The notes beneath the pieces were generated by a model, which was given only the letters and a program-made list of their open reading frames with translations, searched no databases and had not been told where the DNA came from. From Gari tellinella (Eukaryota > Mollusca > Bivalvia > Cardiida > Psammobiidae), in NCBI GenBank assembly GCA_922989275.2, contig OV277868.1, positions 18,286,291-18,350,290 on the forward strand: a stretch of DNA of 64,000 nt, written 5' to 3'. The stretch's first letter is position 1. Each line of letters opens with the position of its first letter. Positions 1-12,998 of this stretch are shown here, piece by piece. Position numbers and translations under genes: made by a program.

Positions 1-133
1 TGAAAAACTAATATGTGGAATGGTAAAATGCAAGTCAAAGGATAAAAACAAACTTATTTTTAGCTTTTTCTTTATACAGTTTTTGGAACAAAACTGTTTT
101 AAAGCAATAGGGGGTGAAAAACAAAAACACATA

Positions 134-185
134 ACAAAGTGAATATTTAGTTTAATCCAAACAAAGTGAATATTTAGTTTAATCC
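134..185. repeat. Two-copy 26-bp direct repeat
   Basis: The unit ACAAAGTGAATATTTAGTTT plus AATCC is present twice in tandem. The rest of 1-555 is AT-rich and shows no recognisable gene or element. Confidence 0.8.
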
Positions 186-559
186 AGCATTATTTTTGAA
201 GTACCAAACATATTGCGATAATTGAACCAGCAGCAGAAAGAGTAAAGATCTGGTTTTAAACTAATGTAAAATAGGATAAACTCTATTTAAAAGTCTCTCT
301 ATGAAACACTATACAAACGTAGGTCTACCTATTTTTCAAGTGAAACAGCATAACATCGAAAAATTTCTAAAAAATGGACACAAACATGTGTTTTTCTCCT
401 GACACGATTATACCTATGGTTTCATGAAAATTGTCTCGAAGAGACGGTTTAATCAGTAGTAACACAATAGCATTCGGTGCTGAAATGAGTGAGAAAATGT
501 TAGATTAGTTCAGATTACTCTCGATTACATCTATAGCTGGAGCACTGGAAATGACCCTG

Positions 560-771
560 TTAACCCTTATTCTGCTGCACAGACGTCTGCTTTGACATTG
601 TCGTCTGCAAAATGTGTTCAGTTTAGATTTATGCATTGATTTAATTAAACAAACATTAAGATGAGTGTCAAACAGTTTGGATCCAGATGAGACGCCGCGT
701 TACGCGGCGTCTTTTTAGATTCAAATAGTTTGCAAACTCCTAAAAGTTACGACCAGTAGACACAGGGTTAA
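560..771. mobile_element. TTAA-flanked palindromic MITE, family A (copy A1)
   Basis: The element begins TTAACCCTTATTCTGC and ends CACAGGGTTAA, so it is bounded by TTAA with inverted ends. It carries a central palindrome (668-735) built from AAACAGTTTGGATCCAGAT and GACGCCGCG with its mirror. The right arm is decayed. A TTAA target followed by CCC ends is typical of piggyBac-like non-autonomous elements; that assignment is an inference. No coding capacity is seen. Confidence 0.75.
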
Positions 772-839
772 ACACTATGAGATCCAATAACAAAGTGTAC
801 ATAATTATTCACTAGGGGTAAACGATTAAAACAAACTAC

Positions 840-1534
840 GGTGAATCTATACCTTGAGCTTGCTGAAAATGACTGTTTCAGCCTTGTCCGCTCTCTAACT
901 CAAACACTTCATTTTGGATCTTCACCAAACTTGCTACAAATGTTTATTAGTATAGAATCTAGGTCAGGTTTAATAACTAGCAAAATCGCATAAGGCATGT
1001 CTGAGTTATTGCCCTTGAATAATTAAAAAATGAAATTTTTAGTCATTCAAGGGCAATAACTCCAACATGCCTTGTGCGATTTTGGTAGTTAAGATGATGA
1101 CCTAGATTTTATATTAATAAACATTTTCAACAAGTTTGGTGAATATCTGATATAAACTGTATGTGTTAGAAAGCAAAAAATGCTGAAACATTCATTTTTA
1201 ATACTTAAAGGGCCAAAACTCAGACATGCCACATGCGATATTTGTAATAAACAAACTAGACCTAAATCTTATATAATTAAATATTTTCAGCAAGTTTAGT
1301 GAATATCCAATAAAAACTGTGTGTGTTAGGGTGCAAAAATGACTGAAACAGTCCTTTTTTATTAATAAAAAAGGCAATAACTCAAATATACCTTATGCGA
1401 TTTTAATAGTAATCAAACTTAACCTTGATTTTAAATCAGTGAACATTTTCAGCAAGTTTTGTGAAGATCCAATAAAACGTATTTGTGTTAGAGAGCAAAA
1501 CTTGCTGAAAGCAGTCATTTTTTAATACATAAAC
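840..1534 (-). repeat. Tandem-repeat element, left part
   Basis: Repeats of about 170 bp share the phrases GCAATAACTC, 'AAATCGCATAAGG' type and 'TTTTCAGCAAGTTTGGTGAA'. The first two units are partly inverted relative to each other around 985-1080. The series resumes at 5015 after a 3.48 kb insertion. It resembles the central repeats of the Helitron-like elements at 41.9 and 46.1 kb and probably lies in reverse orientation, because its far end (about 5335) reads ACTGATGGATAGACGGGCGG. Confidence 0.6.
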
Positions 1535-4500
1535 ACACCGGGGGAACTACGTCACAGCGTAAGCAGATATTTCCCGATGACACGCAGCGGTTACATGCAC
1601 TATTTTGAGCACTCGCAAATATAATTTTGTAAACAAAAGGTCAACACGTTGGCATTAATTTCGTCTCCGAGGGCGCAAGCGATAAATATACCCCGCCGAT
1701 TAAAGGTAAATAAACATTTATGAAACATGCACATCGATGGGTGTGAAAATTTCAGACAATTGTTACCGATTGTATGTGATTATTGTTAAAATTATAGCAA
1801 GTTTACAAGCATGTTGAAGTATAAATTAGTTTAAGGCCTGTATTTTCGATGTTTACACATGCTCCCTCCTGATTTCCTGAGAAAAACACACGTAGTTGTT
1901 GTTGCATGGTTGCCAATAATAGGAAACGGCTAGAAACGAAATTTCCACCTCCTTTGTATCAAAGTTTAAATATTTTAAAATGACACGGTAATTTCCCGAT
2001 CAAGATTTTAATGACACGGTTTTTCTTGATAGCAACACGGTTAATCCCGACGATGGAGGGCTCCTTCGATGAACAGGATATCTCCGTGAAATATGCTCCA
2101 AGTCAATCAAATATTACTGTCTTATTAAAAAATGTATGGAACTCGACTTCTTTGCGATATCCTAATAATATTTTGTTCAATTTAACTTAAAGGATGTTTT
2201 AAACAAAAAGTAATTATTTTTTGTGGTGTTCAACTTGGATATGACAACGAATAAAAAAAAAGTTTCCTATTGGCTTTCATTGTTACTTTTGTCCGCTTCA
2301 GCAAAGAACATAACGTTACTAAAAGTGTACAAAACTTACAATGAAGGTCTATCGGAAACATGTTTGTCTTTCAACCGATTCAGCTCAAATTTCACTTGTT
2401 TAAAACAACGAGGCTAGTTTAAGTTGAATCGGATGAAAACTTATTATGACCGTAAATGTTTGGACCCTGGCGGGTCTAATATATTAAAACTATGTGAAAC
2501 ACATTTTAAAAAGTAATATTACATATCTGTGCCTGAAACCTAAAAATGACAGTCAACGATATTTCACTAAAACGACACCATCAAATGCAAGAGAGTCACA
2601 ATAAGCATTCTATATTTTATATCATTTAAAATCAGTATATTTTAAATGATATGAAGATAGTTATGTTGTTTCACAGAAATATCACCATAGATGTCTCAAG
2701 AAAACAGGTATAAGATAAAACCTATAACTAGAATTTATCGGAATGGTCGAAAATTAAATCAAAAGCTTTTGAAAATTTAGATGGATATTATGAAACATGT
2801 GTATTCTAAGAATCATTGTAGATCTCAGACTTTGGCATGTCTTTAATTGTATAAGTGTTTGATATACCGTTATATTTAGTTATAAGTTATAGTTACGGTC
2901 TATGTCCATAATAATAATAACAAGAAATATCTTCAAAAAAAGAGATTCCGTCGAAAGTAAAAGTTTATTTTGGGAGTGAACAGTATTCATTCTTTAAACT
3001 TAATACAGGAATTATACACAAGTTGGCCCAGTGTTAGTCAGGTCAATGAACTCCTGTGACGACAAGCTAACTTTTGACGGGTGTCGTCCTCAGCGTCTCA
3101 TGGCAATAGCCCCAAACAGGGAGGAAAATAAATTTTGCCTCATGCCTTAAACTCTCAGATTGAGTCACATTTACTAATTAAAATCACACTAGTATTGCTA
3201 AAAGTCATTTTCAAAACAATGTCTGACCTCAAATTAAGCTTCAGGTTGCTATTCATCTAATTTTAAACTTTTCAAAATACTCCAACAGAGGTTGTTTTTA
3301 TGCTGTTTATATGGCTGTTAGTACACGCTGTACACAAAGATGATACACAATGGATTTAAACCAGATTTAAATCTCTGGATCAAAAGTCAAATTAAGTGTT
3401 TTAAAGATTATTTTTGGTACCAGGTTGGTGTATTTGTGCAACCTGAATCTATTGGTAGTCTTACTTTTAAAAATAACGACTTACTTTTTGAGAAATTTGG
3501 TGCCCAACAAAATCCGTTGGGCTTTAATTAAATAGAGAACAGAATATATATCCTTTAATGCCGGTGTACTGTGAGGACAGCGCCTGAAGTCTAAAAATTG
3601 CTCGTTGTCTCTTACTGTACACAGAGTGGACTAGCCCAGTGTATAATTCCGTGCTTAAAATGTCTTTTCAAATTTGGTCAGCACAGGCTTGAACTATATG
3701 GAAAATGTTTTGGTGGTCTCTGATCTCTAAGCATTCGGCCAATGAGAGTGCTGCAGTTCAAGCAAGCGGTCATTGACCAAGATTTCTGATCATTACTGAT
3801 TGGTTAAATCGTTTCAACCAGTAGGTTTAAAGCGATGACATTCACGTCTTCGACGGGAATAAAGTTCTTGCTACTGGCCATTTACAATTTATTTGACACC
3901 TCAAATATTTGCAATATTTACAATTATTTTGGTCTGATCCAACTCAAAATTGATTCAGATCTTTCAACCATAGTCCGTTAACCTATGATGAGTTCCAATC
4001 GGATCTAACAAAGAATGAACATTTACACCCATTTACCTCAATGTTAAAGTTCGATTTTCAATTCAAGTTGATAACACACGACCGCAACCCAACTCCGATT
4101 GGCCACCGTGCTACCGCTGGGCGGACGTCTAAATCACTGTTGAATTTTCTGGGAAAAACTATTATAGGCTAGCAAACATTGAAGCATTGACGCCCTGGTG
4201 TACCATAGGCGTAATAAGAACATGGGGGAGGGACAGCCCCGTCCCCACAATAATTGCTCCCGCATGGAAACGTTTTTTAAAAACCATATAAAATCGCCCT
4301 AAACATCAGACAAATAGTGGCTGAGAACGTGCATGTTCTCTATAGAGAATAATGTGTCCAATCATCACATCGGAAAGGAATAAGACAACAACATCACTCA
4401 TTGGTTCATTGACATCGTATCTGAATTGTTTAATGGTCTTCCATTCCGAGAAAAAAACATCGATTTATTTACAATATTTTACGATATAGTCAGGAAACAA

Positions 4501-5014
4501 CCGTGTCCGTAAAATTTTCATCGGGAAAATAACCGAGACGTCATCTTTACATAACCGCTGCGTGAACAGAAACTTTCAAACCTTTATTCTTTGTTATTTC
4601 TTTAAAATAAACCTTATTTAGAGAAGGTCTGATGTAGAATATTGAATATTAACGACATACACACCCTGTGGAACGAAAAAAAAATCGCAATTATTGTAGG
4701 TTTTATCATTTTGTATGGAAATTGAATCTTTTTTAGAATATTTAATTTTACCTCATGAAATCGTTGATATGCTTTAAAACTTGATGTAGGATTGGGTCTA
4801 TAAAACATTGACAAAGAACTTTTAAACGGGTGACAGTAATTTATGTACGTACAGGAAAGTTGCTTGCCATTTTCGAAGCGCACTTTCATTTCTCGACTTC
4901 ATAATCCGAAATAACCGCGTCCGTATCAAACAATACCGTGTCTGTATCGGAAGAGTAACCGCTGCGTGTCATCGGGAAATATCTGCTTACGCTGTGACGT
5001 AGTTCCCCCGGTGT
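1535..5014. mobile_element. 3.48-kb DNA transposon with perfect 60-bp TIRs
   Basis: Bases 1535-1594 are the exact reverse complement of 4955-5014. The ends read ACACCGGGGGAACTACGTCA and continue for 60 bp with no mismatch, and the match stops abruptly on the inner side. Further in, both ends carry scattered variants of ACACGGTAATTTCCCGA (around 1980-2055, 4495-4560 and 4905-4960), which look like subterminal binding repeats. The longest reading frames inside are short (for example 4614-4889 minus) and none was recognised, so it is probably non-autonomous. A clean target duplication is not obvious; ATAAA occurs within one base of each edge. Confidence 0.85.
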
Positions 5015-5345
5015 AATAAAGGGCAAAAACTCAGATATGCCACATGCGATTTTAGTAATAATCAAACTATACCTAAATTTTATATGAATAAATATTTTCA
5101 GCATGTTTGGTGAATATCCGATAAAAGCTGTTTGTTTTAGAGTGCAAAAATGACTGAAACAAGTCATTTTTTATTAATTAAGAGGCAATAACTCAAAAAA
5201 ACCTTATGCGATTTTTGTAGTAATCGAAGTAAACCTTAATTTTATATCAATGAACATTTTCAGCAAGTTTGTGAAAGATCGGATAAAAATTAGTTGAGTT
5301 AGAGAGCGGACAAAAAAGTGTGATAGTCTAACTGACTGATGGATA
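5015..5345 (-). repeat. Tandem-repeat element, right part
   Basis: This continues the repeat series broken at 1534, with the same phrases (AAAACTCAGATATGCC, TTTTCAGCATGTTTGGTGAA). It ends in a GACGGGCGG-type tail comparable, in reverse, to the GTCCGTCC starts of other elements in this window. Confidence 0.6.
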
Positions 5346-5569
5346 GACGGGCGGAGATAGATTCGGTTGCCCCCAGTGAAGTTGTATTCGGCTGTATCAC
5401 GTGATACTAAGCCGTGTGGAAATGTTTATGTCAGACGTTCTATTTTCGGTTTGTTATGATTTTAAATCGCCTTTTTTGGTGATTTAGGTCCGTCTTCATC
5501 ATTTCATAGATCAGTTTGGCCCATAAGAATGTTCAAACACTATTATTATTAACCGTTATCGTATTTCAG

Positions 5570-5630
5570 GCATTGAGAAAAGGTCTGAAAACACAATGGG
5601 ACTTTAAATGTGGGCATTGACAATGGACCA
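5570..5630 (+). other. Candidate spliced exon (non-coding or UTR)
   Basis: A 61-bp segment is preceded by a polypyrimidine-like tract ending TATTTCAG and followed by a strong donor GTAAGTATC. All three frames contain a stop, so if it is real it is untranslated or terminal. No partner exon is identified nearby. Confidence 0.25.
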
Positions 5631-5847
5631 GTAAGTATCATCTAAATACAAAATTACATTTGTAAACAACAACAGTCAGTATTTATGTAAATGTAACATG
5701 AAAGAAACTCTAATTGACCTATGATTGTGGTTTTAAAGTTTGCATTTTTTTCTACGGCTAATACTTATACTCAATATGACTATGAGAGAAATCAAAATCC
5801 TATGGCGTGAGTTGTGCATTTATTTGATCATAATAGAGTTTTTTTCA

Positions 5848-5930
5848 ACAGCAAACAGTTAGGAGCCAGAACAGGTATCTATATATATCAATAGATATTT
5901 GTTCTTGCTCCAAATTGTCTGCAGTAGAAC
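5848..5930. repeat. Decayed palindrome core (family B type)
   Basis: GCAAACAGTTAGGAGCCAGA is mirrored by CTTGCTCCAAATTGTCTGC around a TATATA-rich centre. It is a degraded relative of the GGAGCC cores seen intact at 21.4 and 56.0 kb. Confidence 0.55.
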
Positions 5931-6035
5931 AAACATGCGTAGATATGGAACGAATTGATCTATATCAAGTTATTAATAGGCTACGCACGATCAATTTTTT
6001 CGAGGTCGATGTTTGACTGGGGATTGTTCATAAGT

Positions 6036-6250
6036 ACAGAAAAAACCTCTCTATTATGACTCCTAGATTGTGTGCATTGTTAGGTGTTAAAGACAGGTGT
6101 ACTGACTGTACATGCTTAAATCAAGGTGACAATAAACACACACAGCTCCTCTAGCAGCTTTCTGTTAAAATACTGTCACATTGCTTTAAGTTAGCTGCCA
6201 GTTGACATTTATACAACAAATTGACCTTCTTTTCAATGGCCGTAAATTTA
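6036..6250. mobile_element. Old MITE of family C (copy C3)
   Basis: It shows diverged pieces of the family C layout: AACCTCTCTATTATGACTCC at the left, a centre with CAGCTCCTCTAGCAGCTTTC, then CACATTGCTTTAAG and GACCTTCTTTTCAATGGCCG. Compare the intact copy at 28252-28456. Confidence 0.55.
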
Positions 6251-6335
6251 GCGAGCTTTTACATGTAGATCCATGTCGGAATTTGAACAGTTATTGGAGT
6301 GAAACAATACAGGTTTATTTTCGCTCATATGTGTA

Positions 6336-6775
6336 CTCACGGAGAAATAAAATTTTCCTTTTGTTTGAAAAATCTTCCTTCCGCAGAAAGGAACCTTCTT
6401 TCCGGGGAATGAACGTTTTAACATCTGATTTTATCATTTTAATATCGTGTATTCATATAAAATAGCAATGAATAACATAATTTTTATTCAAAATAATGTT
6501 TTGTTCGTTCAACATACGGAGAAATAAAATATTCATTTTGTTTTAAAAATCTTCCTTCCGCGGAAAGAAATCTTCTTTCCGCCGAAGGAACGTTTAAACA
6601 TCTTATTTTATCATTTTAATATCGTGTTTTCATATAATATAGCAATTAATAATATAATTTTATTCAAAATAATGTTTTGTTCGTTAAAAAGGGTACACAC
6701 GCGGAGAAATAAAATCTTCCTTTTGTTTGAAAATCTTCCTTCCGCGGAAGGAACCTTCCTTTTGCTGTTTAGTCA
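6336..6775. repeat. Tandem repeat, about 182-bp unit, ~2.4 copies
   Basis: The block CGGAGAAATAAAAT...CTTCCTTCCGC...GGAACCTTCTTTCC...TTTTATCATTTTAATATCGTG starts near 6338, 6519 and 6704. Each unit contains a short TTCCTTCCGCGGAAGGAA-like inverted motif. No function was recognised. Confidence 0.75.
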
Positions 6776-6779
6776 TACC

Positions 6780-8440
6780 CGTTTAGATCTATAATTATAT
6801 CTAGATTAAAGTAATTTTAAGAATATCACTTAAAAGCAGCTAGATTAACATCCCGAGGCTGAGACCGCAGTAAGTAGTACGTGTTTTAGTTATGTGACGT
6901 CAAAATTTCAATGACGTCATTATTCGTCAATTTAGTATATTTAGCGAAAAGTGGTCACGCTTTATGAAAAATGCCAGTGCTTGGAATAGTCGCCAGCATG
7001 CTGATCCTTGACGGTAAATACCATATGTCTGAAAATTGATGTTTACAGTTACTATTTGTCTAACCTTCAAGTGTTAAGAAATTAAACCCTTTATTCAAAT
7101 CTAAAACAAGTAAACAAGGTCATGTGAAGCATCTAGAGCTACAACTTCCGGTTCGTTTTTTTTTATGGCAGAATTCATTGTCAACATTTTTCAAGAACGT
7201 GTCATTTTTATAGAAACTTAATACTAGATCATACATAGGCCAACAATATGCCTGCTCATTATATTATACCGATCTACACCAGTTCATTTCTTCTATGATG
7301 GCCATGCTGTCGTTGCTATTTATCCTGACAATCTACGAATTCCGCCAGACACAAGAACTAGGTAGTCCTTCATAGAAAGCCGTTGCATATGCTAATATCA
7401 ACATTTCCCATCATTTTTTGTGATATTTAACAGTTTTCAGTTTCTGGCATATGCAACGTCTTTCACTTTTTCAATGAAAACTCGGCGCAACGTTCCCACG
7501 GAAAACCACGGAGGAACGATTCAAGAGACATATTGAGCAAATTAGGTGTGTTTGAGCTCGTAATTCACTTCAGTCCTGTAAAATGACTGTTTTTCAAACA
7601 TATTTTGCCACAAAATAGTTTACAGTACTCACATTTTGTGTTTATTTATCTGATTTGAATCACTCCTACACATTTCATTAGTAACCCATGTCTATTATTA
7701 GTATCAGTATAGGGAATTCCCTTGATTTGCATATGAGGTAAACCGGAAGTTGGTTCACAAACTAATTATTTAAACGAAATCCACCATTACAATTCCCCCT
7801 CCATTCTTAAGCTATTTCGTTCAAATGAATTATACAATTGTGTAACCGTATGACGTCATCACAAGCATGGCGGACTGTTTGAACATTTTTCGACTGGGAA
7901 TATTACTGTAAGCGTTATTGACCTATAGGTAGGTGAGTGACATGGATTTTAGGCAATATACAATATAAAACTGTTTAATGTATCAAATGAAACCCATATT
8001 CTCTATGAACTAAGATAAATGACGAAAATCGATTCAGGTAGAAAATGCGTTAGGGAATTAGCCAATAACTTTTAGACGTTGAAGCTTACAAAAAAGGAAT
8101 GATGAAAAAGAGCAAGCGAAACGTCTAAATAATTTGGACTAAAGAACTAGGCACAGCAGTATATTTTGTTTTAGACATGTTGGTTCATCCAAAGATTCCT
8201 ATAAATATTCGTTTTATCCCAGAACCATCACTCTGGCTGCCCGCTGTTGCCCACACATCAGTCACAGTCGACTCATACAAGACTATCCTCACCGTACCTG
8301 TAGACTAGTCTCCACCATCTGCTTCTAAACATGAACAAATCAATGTACATAATTTTAAAACCACATATTTCGACATTTTATCTGAGCACTTGTAAAATAC
8401 ATGAAGTATTATTGTATAAACACCTATAACAGTTTTATTT
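6780..8440. other. Unassigned AT-rich stretch
   Basis: No convincing gene is visible. Two weak inverted pairs were noted: GTTGCATATGC near 7383 with GCATATGCAACG near 7448, and CAACTTCCGGTT near 7141 with AACCGGAAGTTG near 7741. The second pair could be ends of a roughly 600-bp element. Confidence is low. Confidence 0.3.
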
Positions 8441-8495
8441 TGTTTTACCAGCGCCTGCACATAAACTTTAAATTTAGTGAAGGAGTGCAGTATCC

Positions 8496-8661
<166 letters not shown>

Positions 8662-8711
8662 TGCTGATGCTGGGCAATTGAGCTACTCAATCCAACTAAC
8701 ATGTAACACCC

Positions 8712-8924
8712 TTAACCCTTATCCTGCGGTGATGTCGCTTGCTTCGAAATTGTCGTCTGCAATTTTTTTCAAACTTAGATGTATACATTTTATAAGTAAA
8801 GAAACTTAAAGACGAGTGTCAAACAGTTTGGATCCAGATCAGACGCCGCGTGACGCGGCGTCTGATCTGGATCTAAACTGTTTGCAAAAATCAATTAAGT
8901 CGCGACCAGCAGGCAAAGGGTTAA
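8712..8924. mobile_element. TTAA-flanked palindromic MITE, family A (copy A2)
   Basis: A near-intact 213-bp element runs from TTAACCCTTATCCTGCGG to GCAGGCAAAGGGTTAA. The central palindrome (about 8820-8885) has arms AAACAGTTTGGATCCAGATC and AGACGCCGCG around a GTGAC centre. The spacer before the core contains TTGTCGTCTGC, a phrase also present in the TA-flanked CCCTC-shell MITEs. Confidence 0.85.
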
Positions 8925-8983
8925 ACAACTTTAATTGGACGCTACCCAGTCCGGTCAGTGGGCACACGCCGGAGAAACAACGC

Positions 8984-9130
8984 CAGGGTTCCCACGGGTC
9001 TGGGAAAATAGTTTATTTTCAAATCAGGAAAAAGGCAGAGATTTGAAATTGGTCAGGGAAAATTGATATGTCAGTAAAAGTCAGGGAAAGTAAGGGAGTC
9101 TGCAATTGAAGGCATCAACATTCTTTTTTT
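8984..9130. repeat. Possible DNA-transposon end (CAGGGTTCCCACGG)
   Basis: The start CAGGGTTCCCACGGGTCTGG is followed by repeated GTCAGGGAAA phrases. This resembles one end of a class of hAT-like elements remembered from other invertebrates. No matching right end was found, so this is a weak call. Confidence 0.35.
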
Positions 9131-11840
9131 TTTCAGCGGAGTTGAATGGTATCTACTTAGACCAACATTTTAACCAATCATATTTGACCAGAAATTTAGA
9201 ATTAAGAGCACCTGTTGGAAACTGAATTGTCTGATTGGTAACTGCATAGGGTTTGGTGCTGAAATGAATGAGAAACTATTAGATTTGTTCAGTCTACTCC
9301 CTCTTAGCCCTGGAACTGTAGCCAGACTGGTCTATGCACCTTTACAGTTTTACCAGATATGAAATGTGAGTGTAAAATTAAGAGATGTAGTGTTTACTAC
9401 TGAGCTGATGACATCATGCTTCTATTTCAAGATATGATATCAGATGTCTTTTTATAGATAGACAGTGGTAGCTAGGTGTTTTGTTTAATAATGGTTTACT
9501 ACCAATTTATTTTAATTGTTAACTATTTGTACAAACTTACTATACATTGATAGCAATATAATAAATGGCCTCAAGTGAGTTAAACACAACCATGTTGTTT
9601 GATCATTTGTATTTACAAGAGTGAGGTGTTATAGAACTTGTACAGCAGACTGCTGTTCTGTATTAGCATGCACAGTTTATTTATTTATAGTTTGTTTCAA
9701 GAAACTCCCCATGAATGAAGTTTGATATATAGAACAATAGCTTAATCTGAGGATCTCCTACCAATAGCTTAAGCTAAGATATGGATTAAATTATTATTTT
9801 GCATTTCTGTACATTATAGTTTTTTAGTCAGAGTTATGCTATATCCTTGAATGTGTATTTTTTGCTTTTCAATCCAAGATATTACAAATCTTTGAAAAAC
9901 CCCATTTCTTACTATTTTGCACACCCATCTACAGCATGAATTCCACCACCCATTCCGCTGAATATCTTTTTTTAAAGATATTTCTTGTTCAATCTTGAAT
10001 TTCAAAATCCCCACCCCCAGCGTTTTTTTTTGGGGGGGACCCGATCCTTCCCAATTAATGAAAACAAGGACTTTTTTCCCCCCAAAATGAGCATTTCACG
10101 GCACGATTTTTCCCAAAATGAGCCTTTTACGACTCAATTTTTTTTCCCAAATCATTTTTTTACGCCGTTTTAGGGCATGTTACCCCTATTGAAGGGGTAC
10201 CAACTCATTCCCAAAGTAGTGAAAAAAAACTGTCCCCAAACCCCCACTTTCAGGAAAGCTGTGTTGGACGAGAGTGTCAATGATTGTTAACTCAATCACC
10301 CTTTGAAACTCTAGATGAACATTTTAAAATTCAAACAAAATTCAAGTTCATATTTCAACTATCCATTGGTGATTTTAACAACACGTGTGTTATATTGCGA
10401 AAATGACAGGCAGATCTTTCAAGTCAGGATCTGCCTTTTTTCACGGTACACAATCGAACAGGTAGCCTCGATGTCCAAGCCATAGATCAGGGTCGCATTG
10501 TAGCGGAAATGAAAACAATTTATACAAGTTGGCTTCTTTAAAAAAGAAGCCAGGGAAGCCGTGCAGTTTTATTGATGTGACATGTATCGTCAACTCTGGT
10601 TGTTTCGGACAACCCGATTGATTCGGACACTTTACAAATAATTTTATTACACAGAATGGAACACATCGACTTGCTTTAGCAAGCCAGAATTTTGTCAAAA
10701 CTTTGGAAAGACGTCATTTCGCCTTTTAAAGGAGAAAGCATCAGGATTAGTGACTGTATTAAAGAATTTGACTGATAGGTAATCCATTATCGTAATTATG
10801 GCATTGACATATTGCAAAACAAAATTACTTTCTCATACCTACCGTCACCTTGAGAAAATTACTTCCACAAATGTTTTATTCTCTGACCTTCGTGTGTAAA
10901 TAATTCACATCTCGAAGCATCTAAAAATGAATTGCAGTTGCAAAACATTTCGTCATAAGCCTACATATGACGTCAAAAATCAGATCGCCTGAACCTACCA
11001 GAAGCACTTCAGTGATACAGATTGATCACGGGACATGTTTGTTTACGATATGTACGCATTTTTCAAATGCATTTGTTAGATTCTCTATTGACTAGTTTTA
11101 AGACTGTTTGCTGTGTTTGAGTTTCGGAACAAAAAATGTTCCTTTCGTGCAAGATGTAACTTGCGAATAAACGGTTAAGGTGTTCGAATCCACCTCACTC
11201 TAGGCTATATAAGAGGGGAAACAAAAAACTATGCTGCGTTGGAAAAAAGAATATAGGTGAAAGGTATACTTTAGCATTTGAGAAGATCTTTTATACAACT
11301 TGCTTTTAGTTGTTGGTGTTTTAGACAGGTCGCTGCTTAAGACAATGCTTCTTTTCAGCAAGGACGTAGATTCCTTGTTTTCAGGAAAAGTGAAAGTACA
11401 CGTACACAGAAAGGTCCAGTAGGAGGATTCTGTATTACTTTAACTTTGCTTTTAAGCTAACATCCAATCAATTTGCGTTATTTTATTGGTTGCAAGCGAT
11501 TTAAATTACGGCCGCAACACAAGCACAAGTTTATCATATGCTTTTGATAAGTTCGGGTATGAGTTTTATTCCCAACCGAAGTGATTATAGATAAGTTCCG
11601 GCACGAGTTTTATTCCAAACCGAAATAAATAAAAAATTCGTCCAGTTGCTGTGTAAAATGTATGCAACCCAATTTCAGGCATGCGCAGACAGTTCATTTC
11701 TGACTGGTTGTACAAAAGTGCTCCCATTTTTGTCACCGTTTCCCAATAATCCAAAGTTCCTTCTAAGAAAATGGCTTCTTACAACCTCAGCACTGAGGAA
11801 GCCCCCCCCCCCCGGGGGGCTTCGAATAAACAACAGAATT
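9131..11840. other. Unassigned region
   Basis: No gene was recognised. The sequence includes homopolymer-rich stretches (10020-10260) and a C12/G6 inverted run, GAAGCCCCCC...GGGGGGCTTC, at about 11798-11823. Confidence 0.3.
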
Positions 11841-11849
11841 TAGAGAAAA

Positions 11850-11931
11850 AAAGTGTTAACAAGTGGTCATTTTCTACGTTTTATTGCAATGCGTTGCTTT
11901 TAAACGGGAAAGAATAACGTCTTTTCCACTG
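11850..11931. mobile_element. Family B MITE, right half only
   Basis: CATTTTCTACGTTTTATTGC, GCTTTTAAACGGGAAAGAAT and the end TTTTCCACTGTA match the right third of the family B elements. The left side is missing. Confidence 0.65.
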
Positions 11932-12227
11932 TAGTTGCATATCCATCATCAACAACAACAAACATCAGCATAATTTTAATAACACAGGATTAATGGGGAG
12001 ACTTTTATACTACATGTACACCATACACCTTTACCTCGTTCCCACTAAAACGCCCAATTAGCGCAATTACTCGGCCCCAAGCTAGGACATTATCCTGCCG
12101 ATCACGACTTGACTGCCATGGTATTTGCAAACAGTTTGGATCAAGATCAGACGCCATGAATCACTTTAAATCTTTAACTGAATATCTTTTTGTATATGAA
12201 AAGTTTAAAGCAGACTATATTGCGGCA

Positions 12228-12370
12228 GAATACGTGTAAGGTGGACATTGAAATGAGGGGCGAATACGTGTAAGGTGGACAGTGAAATGAGGGGCGAATA
12301 CGTGTAAGGTGGACAGTGAAATGAGGGGCGAATACGTGTAAGGTGGACAGTGAAATGAGGGGCGAATACG
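12228..12370. repeat. 34-bp minisatellite, ~4.2 copies
   Basis: The unit GAATACGTGTAAGGTGGACA plus GTGAAATGAGGGGC is repeated almost perfectly; the first unit differs by one base. Because 34 is not a multiple of three, reading frames across it are not evidence of coding. Confidence 0.95.
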
Positions 12371-12404
12371 TTTTTCTTTCGGAAATCTTTCTCAATAAAT
12401 TTGT

Positions 12405-12610
12405 AAAAACTTGCACTAAAACAATTGTTTCCATTGCAAACAGTTTGGAGGCAGATCAGACGCCGGGTAACCCGGCGTCTGATCTGGCTTCAAACTGTTT
12501 ACCAACACGTTACAGTATTAATTATATATGAATAGTCAGAATTGTAAAAAAGTTTTCATTTTCTACATTGTAGCGCCATGCGTTTGCATTTAAACGGGGG
12601 AAAATAAAGG
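12405..12610. mobile_element. Family B MITE, diverged (copy B15)
   Basis: The core is GCAAACAGTTTGGAGGCAGA / GACGCCGGGTAACCCGGCGTC, of which only the central part is quoted, with the right arm ending GGCTTCAAACTGTTT. It is followed by GCGTTTGCATTTAAACGGGG. The terminal CAGTGG ends are not preserved. Confidence 0.7.
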
Positions 12611-12998
12611 ACGCAGTTCACAGTTCTTTTCAGAAATTCCCCGGCCGACAATCACTTATATGCAAACACCCTCAAAACAAAACCTCTGAGCACAATCTGA
12701 AAATAGAAGCAGACTTTCTCTAAAACAACTGAACAATAGCATAAAAATAAAGCACAAAACAAAGCAGACAGTTCTTTTTCTATTGCTGTCTTGGGTAAAT
12801 TGGTATTTGTCTGGGGCCTCGGAAACTGACCGCAAAACCCCCAGTTTTAGACAAATCAGCCAAATAGTTTCAACATTTTTGGTACCGCGTAGAACAAAGC
12901 TGACAACATTCTTTGAATAATTGCAGCATGTACTTTCAAACCAAGCCAAATCATAGAGCACTTAATAGTCTACCAACATTTTGACCGTTTTTGACCCC

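Noticed and set aside
4614..5167. Two 91-93 aa minus-strand frames
   Set aside because: They overlap the right TIR and subterminal repeats of the 3.48-kb transposon and show no recognisable domain.
12228..12370. CRISPR-like repeat array
   Set aside because: Units are directly adjacent 34-bp tandem copies without unique spacers, and the genome is clearly eukaryotic.
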